5,154 nucleotides of DNA from Thalassolituus sp. UBA674 (GTDB lineage: Bacteria; Pseudomonadota; Gammaproteobacteria; Pseudomonadales; Oceanobacteraceae), in the NCBI GenBank assembly GCA_002298335.1, contig DBNK01000039.1:40947-46100 (forward strand), read 5' to 3'. Numbering within the stretch: the stretch's first letter is position 1; every line of letters begins with the position of its first letter. Shown one piece after another: positions 1 to 4,875 of this stretch. Below the pieces are notes generated by a model. That model was not told the DNA's origin. It searched no databases and saw nothing but the letters and a program-made list of their open reading frames with translations. Made by a program: the position numbers and the translations under genes.

Positions 1-28
1 GTCGGGGGCGCTTAGTCGGGGGCGCCTA
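1..28. repeat. Left pair of tandem 14-bp GC-rich units
   Basis: Two tandem 14-bp units, GTCGGGGGCGCTTA and GTCGGGGGCGCCTA, differ at one position. They are the inverted counterpart of the units at 699-726. The first unit begins at the first base of the window, so further copies may lie to the left. Differences from the right-hand units are mostly C/T or G/A transitions. Confidence 0.8.
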
Positions 29-92
29 ATTCCGACCGGCGCGGGATACCTCTACCTGACTTCATTCTTCAATTCGATTTTCATTATTCGTC

Positions 93-116
93 ATCCCGCG
101 GCTGAGACCGCGGGAT
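93..116. repeat. Small palindromic repeat nested in the left arm
   Basis: ATCCCGCGG (93-101) pairs perfectly with CCGCGGGAT (108-116) around a 6-base CTGAGA loop. The surrounding GTCATCCCGCGG...CCGCGGGATCCA form resembles short dispersed palindromic repeats found between genes in several proteobacteria; that comparison is from memory. It has no counterpart in the right arm and accounts for most of the roughly 61-base length excess of the left arm. The 8-mer CGCGGGAT occurs at 40-47 and again at 109-116, which may mark an insertion or slippage event. Confidence 0.7.
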
Positions 117-118
117 CC

Positions 119-195
119 ATTTAAATCTAATTGTTTTACGCTCTTGGGAGGACGGCATCCTCCCGGCGCGTGCCCTCCCTCCTGCTTCGCGCTTT
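119..195 (+). repeat. Left copy of the conserved 77-bp arm segment
   Basis: This segment matches the reverse complement of 592-668 with five mismatches (at 122, 126, 130, 138 and 144). Bases 146-195 are identical to the reverse complement of 592-641 over all 50 positions. Inside it, GGGAGGA (146-152) and TCCTCCC (158-164) form a 7-bp stem with a 5-base loop, and GCGCG (166-170) can pair with CGCGC (188-192). Each arm can therefore either fold locally or pair with the other arm. Confidence 0.9.
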
Positions 196-238
196 TCTGG
201 GCCGTGTTTCCAAATTTTTTTATAACTTACCGGGTACA

Positions 239-268
239 ACCACACAGGACGTCCATGTCCTGCGTGGT
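239..268. repeat. Local hairpin in the left arm
   Basis: ACCACACAGGAC (239-250) and GTCCTGCGTGGT (257-268) pair at 11 of 12 positions around a 6-base loop. The GTCCTG core recurs at 279-284, and its complement CAGGAC occurs twice in the right arm (501-506, 528-533). The arms are thus built from related short motifs, although the right arm does not form the same clean hairpin here. Confidence 0.6.
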
Positions 269-368
269 CTTGCTCGGTGTCCTGCCTCGCAACCCTGACG
301 TTATTTCAAAAATTTTGGCGGCCCCAGAGGCGCACCAAAACCTGCAGCATCCATTTCCAAAAGGAAAT

Positions 369-418
369 CACTGAGAGCCTCTACTGAATAGTTTTAAAAA
401 AGGTTAAGGCTCCCAGTG
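369..418. repeat. Apex stem-loop at the centre of the large palindrome
   Basis: CACTGAGAGCCT (369-380) pairs with AGGCTCCCAGTG (407-418) at 11 of 12 positions, leaving a 26-base AT-rich loop (381-406). Its centre, 393.5, is exactly the centre of the outer conserved arms (119-195 and 592-668) and of the AGGCGCAC/GTGCGCCT pair at 328-335 and 452-459. A small separate hairpin, ATTTCC-AAAA-GGAAAT (353-368), lies just to its left. Confidence 0.75.
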
Positions 419-591
419 TTGTCCATTGTTCATCGAAGTAGCTGGTCGAAAGTGCGCCTGTTGCGAGCCACGATTTTCAAAAACGAACAGACCATCGAGA
501 CAGGACGTCGAGATAAGGGCAGTGAGGCAGGACGCCGAATTGCCCTGGGGTCGTCGTGAAGTTTGTAGAAAGTCGTGAAACAGCGAGCAAC

Positions 592-668
592 AAAGCGCGA
601 AGCAGGAGGGAGGGCACGCGCCGGGAGGATGCCGTCCTCCCAGGAGCGAAAAACAAATAGTTTTTAAT
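592..668 (-). repeat. Right copy of the conserved 77-bp arm segment
   Basis: This is the inverted counterpart of 119-195. It carries the exact 50-bp match (592-641) and a more AT-rich outer part (642-668) with five mismatches. The internal hairpin equivalent to 146-164 lies at 623-641. The sharp drop in similarity immediately inside 592 contrasts with the perfect block and suggests selection on it or recent gene conversion. Confidence 0.9.
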
Positions 669-682
669 AGGCTGGGGAATCA

Positions 683-704
683 GCGCCCAGTCGGGACTGG
701 GCGC
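683..704. repeat. Perfect 9-bp hairpin at the right outer arm
   Basis: GCGCCCAGT (683-691) pairs with ACTGGGCGC (696-704) around a 4-base loop. It is made from an inverted 14-bp unit meeting the tandem units that follow. The left counterpart (around 28-42) retains the same framework but is degraded by transitions, so it folds less well. No U-tract follows on either strand, so it is not a classical intrinsic terminator, although a strong hairpin here could protect or stop transcripts leaving the symporter gene. Confidence 0.65.
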
Positions 705-740
705 CCCCGACTGGGCGTCCCCGACTAGGCGTCCCCATTC
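699..740. repeat. Right array of tandem 14-bp GC-rich units
   Basis: Three consecutive 14-bp units are visible: GGGCGCCCCCGACT (699-712), GGGCGTCCCCGACT (713-726) and a degenerate AGGCGTCCCCATTC (727-740). They are the mirror image of the units at 1-28. The following 741-817 holds only a plain spacer before the symporter stop codon, with no gene and no convincing terminator. Confidence 0.8.
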
Positions 741-817
741 GGTCCTCCCGAGAGCGTCCATTAAAATTCAATCGCCTTTACGGAAATAACCTTGGCAAAA
801 GCAACAGAATCTCTGAG

Positions 818-2377
818 TCACCAGAACCCGATCACCAACACCGCCGTCAGGCCAGCCACCACCACAGCCCCAATCCGCACCGTCAGTGACAGATCCCGGT
901 ACGCCACCAGACTCACCACCGACAGGTGATCCGCATCCGGCCTGAAAGCCTCGTTGCCTCTGAGCAGTATCTGCCAGATCACCGCCAGCAGGCCGGTGAC
1001 CACAAACAGCAGTCCGGCGACGATGGAGAAGTGAATGTCATGCCATCCAAGCTGAGCACCCACGAACATCAGCGCGGAGAACACATGTCCGCAGATCAGA
1101 CCATTCAGTGCGGCCTGTGCCCCGAGCGGCTTATAAAACATGCCGAGCAGGAAGATGGCAACCAGTGGCGAGGCGACGTAGGCGAACGCCTGTTGCAGGT
1201 ACGCGAACAGCCCCGGGAAGTTGTCGATCATGGGTGCCCACATGGCCGCCAGGGCCATCAGGGTGAGGGTGACGTAACGGCCAATCTTCGCCATCTGCTT
1301 GTGGTCCATGCCCGGCTTACGGGGTTCAACAAAATCGGCCATGATCAGGGTGGAGGCGGAGTTCAGAGCCGAATCCACGCTCGACATGATGGCGGCCATG
1401 AGTCCGGCCAGCAGCAGCCCGGCCAGCCCTGGCGGGGCGAACTCGGCGATCAGGCGCGGAAAGACAGTGTCGGAGCGTTCGAGGTCGGTGAAGATGACGG
1501 CCGCCATCGCTCCGGGCAGTACCATGAGGAACAGCGGCAGCAGTTTCAGAGTGGCGGCTATCAGGGCGCCGCGTCCGGCCGCTTCGGCGTCGCGGGCACC
1601 GAGCAAGCGCTGGGCGACGTACTGATTCATGGTCCAGTAGTAGAAGCCGAGAATCGGCAGCCCGATCAGAGTGCCCAGCCAGGGCAGTGCCGGGTCGTCG
1701 ATGGGGCGGATCAGCGACAGCTTGTCGGCGGGCAGTTGTGAGGTGACGTTATTCCAGCTGAAACCAAACTCGCTGAATACCAGATACGCCAGTATGCAGG
1801 AGCCCACGAGCAGCACAATGGACTGCAGCACGTCGGTATAAGCGACGGCTCTCAGGCCCCCGGCGGTGGTGTAGACCCCGGCGAATACGGCCATGCCGAC
1901 ACAGGTGGTCACCAGATCCAGGCCGGGTATGAACAGCATCAGCACCAGGGCCCCGGCGTAGAGAGAACCGGCGGTGTCGAGCACGATGCTGAGGAACACG
2001 GAGGCCGCTGACAGGTATTTACGCAGACGCGGATCAAAGCGCTGCTCCAGCAGCTGGGGGACGGTCGTCAGCCGCTGACGGATGAATACCGGCACGATAA
2101 AGACGGCAGAGACAATCAGAATCAGTCCCGCCATCCATTCGTAGTTGGCGACGGAAATGCCGTATTCCCACGCCGCGCCGGGCAGGCCGATCAGGGTGGT
2201 GGATGAAATATTGGACGCAAACAGCGACAGGCCGATAACCGCCGGGCCAAGGGTGCGTCCGGCAAGAAAGAGTTCATCGGAATCGGGCGAGCGTCTGGTG
2301 ACTTTGATACAGACAAGAATGACGAACAGCGCGTAGCCGCCAAGTATCCAGTAATCGATGCTGTGCAGGCCGGGCAT
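818..2377 (-). CDS. Sodium:solute symporter, SSS family, SGLT-like
   Basis: A 519-residue inner-membrane protein of the solute:sodium symporter family (SSS, TC 2.A.21), using the sodium gradient to import a small solute. The length and about 13-14 hydrophobic segments fit the family. It aligns by eye with Vibrio vSGLT: SNISSTTLIG near 55-64 and ANYEW at 77-81 in the TM1-TM2 region, TTAGGLRAVAYTDVLQ at 170-185, YYWTMNQYVAQR at 246-257, K278, and the TM8 sodium-site segment AAIMSSVDSALNS at 328-340. From recall of vSGLT, residues equivalent to its sugar-contacting Glu88, Lys294 and Gln428 appear present (E80, K278, Q395), but the Gln69 and Asn260 positions look replaced by Thr and Gly, so galactose should not be assumed. 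The start is supported by AAAGGA (2385-2390) seven bases upstream, preceded by an A-rich tract. No pathway genes flank it, so the substrate is unknown. It appears monocistronic or distal to the PPOX-like gene 109 bp upstream. Confidence 0.95.
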   Translation of the reverse strand: MPGLHSIDYWILGGYALFVILVCIKVTRRSPDSDELFLAGRTLGPAVIGLSLFASNISSTTLIGLPGAAWEYGISVANYEWMAGLILIVSAVFIVPVFIRQRLTTVPQLLEQRFDPRLRKYLSAASVFLSIVLDTAGSLYAGALVLMLFIPGLDLVTTCVGMAVFAGVYTTAGGLRAVAYTDVLQSIVLLVGSCILAYLVFSEFGFSWNNVTSQLPADKLSLIRPIDDPALPWLGTLIGLPILGFYYWTMNQYVAQRLLGARDAEAAGRGALIAATLKLLPLFLMVLPGAMAAVIFTDLERSDTVFPRLIAEFAPPGLAGLLLAGLMAAIMSSVDSALNSASTLIMADFVEPRKPGMDHKQMAKIGRYVTLTLMALAAMWAPMIDNFPGLFAYLQQAFAYVASPLVAIFLLGMFYKPLGAQAALNGLICGHVFSALMFVGAQLGWHDIHFSIVAGLLFVVTGLLAVIWQILLRGNEAFRPDADHLSVVSLVAYRDLSLTVRIGAVVVAGLTAVLVIGFW

Positions 2378-2447
2378 GCGGGAATCCTTTTTTCTTTTTT
2401 ATCCTACCGGTCTGAGCAGGTATTGCCAGTCGGGGGGAGCCGGGCAG

Positions 2448-2473
2448 CAGGCCTGTCCCGCAGAACAGGCCTG
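2448..2473. promoter_or_regulatory. Paired CAGGCCTG palindromes between the PPOX-like and symporter genes
   Basis: CAGGCCTGT (2448-2456) and ACAGGCCTG (2465-2473) form a 9-bp stem with an 8-base loop. Each half is itself an 8-bp palindrome (CAGGCCTG), so the site can also be read as two tandem binding sites 18 bp apart. It lies just downstream of the PPOX-like stop codon and upstream of the symporter, both on the minus strand. There is no U-tract on either strand, so a terminator role is doubtful; an operator for the symporter is the alternative. No clear -35/-10 pair for the symporter is seen. Confidence 0.45.
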
Positions 2474-2486
2474 AAACCTCGTCCGT

Positions 2487-2990
2487 TCAGGAAAAGGCGA
2501 TGCGTTTCTGTTCGCTGATTTCCGGTCGCTTCTGTTCTCCGAACAGGGCTTTCACGGTTTCCCAGCTGTATTTGAGCGGGTTGGCCGTGGCGACAGAGAT
2601 TTCGGCCTCTTCCGGAATAAAGGCCAGCAGCTGCAGGTCAGGGTCGTCTTTGCCTTTGTCGTACCAGGCTTCGACATCGGCGGACCACTTGTTGGCGATG
2701 GCTTCACGGTAATCAGAGACCTGAATACGGCCACGGATATCGGCCCAGATTTTATTGCGCTCGCTGGCCAGGCAGATGTGTGCGGCGGGAGAACCCTGCA
2801 ACTCACCGATCTGGCGGTTATTGCGGTCGGTGAAGAACCAGATCAGGTCGGAAGACAGGTCTGGTCTGGCGGACATGGGCTGCATGAAATCTGTGTGGCC
2901 TTCCACTTCCAGCATCACAGTACTTTCGTTCTGCAGCTGTTCCCATAACAGGGTTTTCGGATTTTCTTCAAATTTTTCAAAGGTCTGCAT
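2487..2990 (-). CDS. Pyridoxamine 5'-phosphate oxidase-like general stress protein
   Basis: A 167-residue cytosolic protein of the split-barrel flavin-binding fold, closest by eye to the general stress protein 26-like branch rather than to true PdxH. Recognisable family features are the hydrophobic strand before PMSARPD (38-44), DLIWFFTDRNN (48-58), the strand around HICLA, GRIQVSD (87-93) after IWADI, W102 and W109, and the hallmark KGKDDPDLQLL (112-122). The reading frame is open 51 codons further upstream, but I chose the internal ATG because GAGGAG lies seven bases before it and the upstream translation has no family similarity. Members may bind FMN, FAD or F420-like cofactors and are often linked to oxidative or general stress; the reaction here is unknown. 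It is divergent from the CBS-domain gene across 244 bp and lies 109 bp upstream of the symporter on the same strand. Confidence 0.93.
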   Translation of the reverse strand: MQTFEKFEENPKTLLWEQLQNESTVMLEVEGHTDFMQPMSARPDLSSDLIWFFTDRNNRQIGELQGSPAAHICLASERNKIWADIRGRIQVSDYREAIANKWSADVEAWYDKGKDDPDLQLLAFIPEEAEISVATANPLKYSWETVKALFGEQKRPEISEQKRIAFS

Positions 2991-2997
2991 AGTCTCA

Positions 2998-3003
2998 CTC
3001 CTC
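2998..3003 (-). promoter_or_regulatory. Ribosome binding site fixing the PPOX-like start
   Basis: On the minus strand this reads GAGGAG, seven bases before the ATG at 2990-2988. No comparable site precedes the longer in-frame start at 3143, so this site decides the start codon. Confidence 0.8.
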
Positions 3004-3083
3004 AGCTTTTGGCTTGCAGTTCGACGGATTGGCGCGTTACACATATTGGTGTGCGCAGGGAATCCGAGTGACTGAGACGCCAA

Positions 3084-3119
3084 AGGTTCCGGAAACCTGC
3101 CTGTCATACCCGGCATGAC
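3084..3119. promoter_or_regulatory. Two adjacent dyads in the divergent intergenic region
   Basis: AGGTT (3084-3088) and AACCT (3094-3098) flank CCGGA and contain the 8-bp palindrome TTCCGGAA (3087-3094). Immediately right, GTCATACCCGGCATGAC (3103-3119) is a 17-bp imperfect dyad centred on 3111 with one mismatched pair. They lie about 95-130 bp upstream of the PPOX-like start and 115-150 bp upstream of the CBS start, a plausible place for a regulator acting on both genes. No matching regulator is recognised. Confidence 0.35.
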
Positions 3120-3176
3120 TTGTCGGGAATGTTCTTTACACAAGAGGCTGTCATGCTGAGGAGGAAGAAAAACCGC

Positions 3177-3204
3177 TTGTCGCCATTCGTGCTAATGTCA
3201 TGAT
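3177..3204 (+). promoter_or_regulatory. Weak candidate promoter for the CBS-domain gene
   Basis: TTGTCG (3177-3182) and CATGAT (3199-3204) are separated by 16 bases and each match four of six sigma-70 consensus positions. They lie 31 bp before the CBS start codon. The match is weak and could be chance. Confidence 0.25.
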
Positions 3205-3234
3205 ACGGAACAGACAGGAAAGGAGTTTCGAACG

Positions 3235-3669
3235 ATGACCTCACCGCACCACCATACCCACACCCCCCTCACCATCGAAAACTGCATGAGCCGCAAGTTT
3301 GTCTCTTTCAAGCCGGGCATGCCGGTGGTTGAAGCGGCCATGTCGCTGGTCACCAATGAACTGATCGGTGGTCCGGTGACCGATGACGATGGCAGGCTGG
3401 TGGGCTGGATTTCAGAGCAGGACTGCCTGAAGACGGTGATGAACGTGCTCTACTACTCTGAGCGCGTCGCCACGGTGGCTAAGGTGATGCACCCGGACGT
3501 ACTGACGGTAAAACTCAGTGATGACCCGATCGATCTGGCCAATCAGATGTTGGGCGCCAAACCCAAGATCTATCCGGTGGTGGACGATCACGGTCATGTG
3601 GTGGGCGTGATTTCGCGACGCCGTATCCTGCGCGCTATGTGTCAGCGTATTTCCAAAGAGTGGGACTGA
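3235..3669 (+). CDS. Stand-alone two-CBS-domain protein
   Basis: A 144-residue soluble protein made almost entirely of one CBS pair (Bateman module). The first CBS domain covers roughly 14-72, with NCMSRKFVSFKPGMPVVEA and then GGPVTDDDGRLVGWISEQD (45-63). The second covers roughly 82-138, with KVMHPDVLTVKLSDD and IYPVVDDHGHVVGVISRRR (112-130). Such modules usually bind adenine nucleotides (AMP, ATP, SAM) and act as sensors or regulators of partner proteins; no enzymatic domain is attached, so any partner must be in trans. The N-terminus has a short His-rich stretch (HHHTHT, 5-10), possibly disordered or metal-binding. AAAGGAG (3219-3225) nine bases upstream supports the start. It is the only plus-strand gene here, divergent from the PPOX-like gene and convergent with the lipoprotein gene. 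Ligand and partner cannot be read from the sequence. Confidence 0.95.
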   Translation: MTSPHHHTHTPLTIENCMSRKFVSFKPGMPVVEAAMSLVTNELIGGPVTDDDGRLVGWISEQDCLKTVMNVLYYSERVATVAKVMHPDVLTVKLSDDPIDLANQMLGAKPKIYPVVDDHGHVVGVISRRRILRAMCQRISKEWD

Positions 3670-3685
3670 CCCGGCGGGCGCCCAC

Positions 3686-3708
3686 AAAAAAGCCCGGCGT
3701 GACCGGGC
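3686..3708 (-). terminator. Intrinsic terminator of the lipoprotein gene
   Basis: On the minus strand, GCCCGG-TCACG-CCGGGC is a 6-bp all-GC stem with a 5-base loop, followed directly by six U residues (A tract at 3686-3691 on the plus strand). It lies 86 bp downstream of the lipoprotein stop codon and 16 bp beyond the convergent CBS gene's stop. The plus strand lacks a U-tract, so it favours minus-strand transcripts. Confidence 0.8.
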
Positions 3709-3714
3709 ATAAGC

Positions 3715-3736
3715 AGGGTGCTCTGATGGGCACCTT
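3715..3736 (+). terminator. Possible hairpin ending CBS transcripts
   Basis: AGGGTGCTC (3715-3723) pairs with GGGCACCTT (3728-3736) through nine pairs, including two G-U type wobbles, around a TGAT loop. No U-tract follows, so termination is uncertain; transcript end protection in this convergent gap is the alternative. Confidence 0.35.
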
Positions 3737-3794
3737 GTGGAGAACCTGTCAGGGGTGAGATCCCTCTCCTTAAGTCCTTAATCCGTTGACCGCA

Positions 3795-4799
3795 TTATTT
3801 TGCTGTTGCCAGCTCACTGACGATGCGGTCGTTCGTTGCGGTGGCCGCAATCAGCACACCTTCTTCATAAAACGCCGGATTGGCATTCACAGAAATCTGT
3901 GTGGTCTTGCTTGAGCTGCCGCTGAAAAAGCCCAGGGTTGAGCTGAGCGCGTTCGCCGCTTTCCAGCCCGCTGATGTGGTGTCTTCATTCTCACCGTAAG
4001 CGCCTTTCACGATAATCGGATCTTTCAGACGGATATGACCGTTTTTGGCAAAGGTCCCCGCGCCTTCATTGAGGAAGGTAACTCCTGAACCTGCCAGAAC
4101 CTGAATGCCCTGACCCAGAGTCACACTGGCTTTCAGTTCCGTAGTGCCCTGTCCGGTCGGTCCACCGTAGTAGTTGTGGTAGACATCCGCATCTTCACCG
4201 AAATAAGCAAAGTGGATGGTGTAGTGAGCCAGCAGAACCGGTATGCCCATGTCCTTGGCGATATCACCGATTTTGAACTGGTTGTTGATATCGGGTGCAG
4301 TCACCAGGTCCATAGAGGCCGGTGCGTAAGTCAGATTCGCGCTCTTTTTCGAAAACGGCATGGACCCCGGAGTGTAGGGTTGCTCCAGAGTCTTCAGCTT
4401 GCTCCAGCCTTTCTGCTGCTGCAGCTGGGCGTAGCTGAGAACGGTATAGCCGTTGGCTTCCAGTTTGGCTTTCAGGTCAGCGTAGATGCCATCCGTGATC
4501 TCCCGGAAAGTATCTTCCGGAACACCGGTCAGGTAGGCCTTCAGGTTGGCTTTGGCATATTCACCGCCAGAACTGTGGCGGATCATCGGGCTGCTGGATT
4601 TGGCAGAGCCGCTGTCTTCGGTAATGAAGGTCACACCGACATTGCCGATGTAGATCTGTTTTTTGCCCGCCATGACATCCAGTTTGTGGGTGTCCAGTTT
4701 GACCGATTTACTGTCTTTGACGTCAGTTGCTCCGCCACCGGTGGCACAGCCGCCGAGCAGAAGGGCCGCGCCCAGCGTCATAACCATCAGATGTTTCAT
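3795..4799 (-). CDS. Predicted outer-membrane lipoprotein of unrecognised family
   Basis: A 334-residue exported lipoprotein. The N-terminus has K2 and H3, a hydrophobic core (MVMTLGAALLLGG) and a lipobox ending LGGC, placing the acylated cysteine at residue 18. Ala at +2 rather than Asp suggests sorting to the outer membrane. The mature part starts with a Gly-rich linker, then mixed strands (KKQIYIGNVGVTFITED), an amphipathic helix region (TFREITDGIYADLKAKLEAN) followed by GYTVLSYAQLQ, a Tyr/Gly-rich stretch (YHNYYGGPTGQGTTELKAS) and a C-terminal part with TTSAGWKAANALSSTLGFF. The helix-then-strand arrangement recalls lipoproteins with CsgG-like or similar alpha/beta periplasmic domains, but I do not recognise the family. 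GGGAGGAG (4805-4812) supports the start. It lies 76 bp downstream of the response-regulator gene on the same strand, so it may be co-transcribed with it or regulated by it. A terminator lies downstream at 3686-3708. Confidence 0.9.
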   Translation of the reverse strand: MKHLMVMTLGAALLLGGCATGGGATDVKDSKSVKLDTHKLDVMAGKKQIYIGNVGVTFITEDSGSAKSSSPMIRHSSGGEYAKANLKAYLTGVPEDTFREITDGIYADLKAKLEANGYTVLSYAQLQQQKGWSKLKTLEQPYTPGSMPFSKKSANLTYAPASMDLVTAPDINNQFKIGDIAKDMGIPVLLAHYTIHFAYFGEDADVYHNYYGGPTGQGTTELKASVTLGQGIQVLAGSGVTFLNEGAGTFAKNGHIRLKDPIIVKGAYGENEDTTSAGWKAANALSSTLGFFSGSSSKTTQISVNANPAFYEEGVLIAATATNDRIVSELATAK

Positions 4800-4837
4800 A
4801 CAAGCTCCTCCCAGAAATTAGAGCTGTATTCTGATGC

Positions 4838-4875
4838 CCTGATCTGTGTTCAGGCACCCCTGTTCAGGGGGGGGG
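4838..4875 (-). promoter_or_regulatory. Two hairpins and a nine-base homopolymer between regulator and lipoprotein genes
   Basis: On the minus strand, the response-regulator stop codon is followed immediately by nine C residues (G tract at 4867-4875), whose end forms a hairpin CCCCT-GAAC-AGGGG (4857-4870). A second small hairpin follows, CCTGA-ACACAGA-TCAGG (4838-4854). There is no U-tract, so these do not form a standard intrinsic terminator. They may partly separate or stabilise the two cistrons. No convincing promoter for the lipoprotein is visible in this 76-bp gap. Confidence 0.4.

Larger units (their letters stand above)
1..740. repeat. Composite fold-back (inverted-repeat) element without genes
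   Basis: This stretch has no credible coding region and is dominated by inverted repeats. The core is an imperfect palindrome spanning 119-668. Outside it, 1-42 is the reverse complement of 683-725 with one single-base gap and several transitions. Left and right arms pair over most of the region but are unevenly conserved: about 72 of 77 positions match in 119-195 against 592-668, while the inner parts (196-350 against 437-591) are much more diverged. The left arm is about 61 bases longer because of an extra segment between 43 and 118 that contains its own hairpin. The element may extend left beyond the window, since the right side has one more tandem unit (727-740) than is visible on the left. 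It could be a non-autonomous mobile element of MITE or foldback type, or two inverted copies of a dispersed intergenic repeat. No transposase is present. The repeat is directly visible; mobility is inferred. Confidence 0.85.

Noticed and set aside
144..374. Plus-strand 76-codon open frame in the repeat region
   Set aside because: It lies across the left palindrome arm, has no ribosome binding site and no family features, and reads low-complexity repeat sequence.
1..740. CRISPR array
   Set aside because: The short units are tandem without unique spacers and are arranged as inverted arms; no cas gene is present.
477..761. Minus-strand 94-codon open frame in the repeat region
   Set aside because: It runs through the right arm and the tandem 14-mers; openness follows from repeat composition, with no start signal or recognisable domain.
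926..1741. Long plus-strand open frame (271 codons)
   Set aside because: It is antisense to the symporter, rich in Gln, Gly, Arg and His as expected for a shadow of a GC-rich membrane-protein gene, and has no credible start site.
2378..2486. Sigma-54 promoter before the symporter
   Set aside because: A TGGCA...TGC-like string is present on the minus strand, but its GG to GC distance is two bases too short for a sigma-54 site.
2991..3143. N-terminal extension of the PPOX-like protein from the upstream ATG
   Set aside because: The extension lacks family similarity, and the internal ATG at 2990 has a strong GAGGAG site at good spacing.
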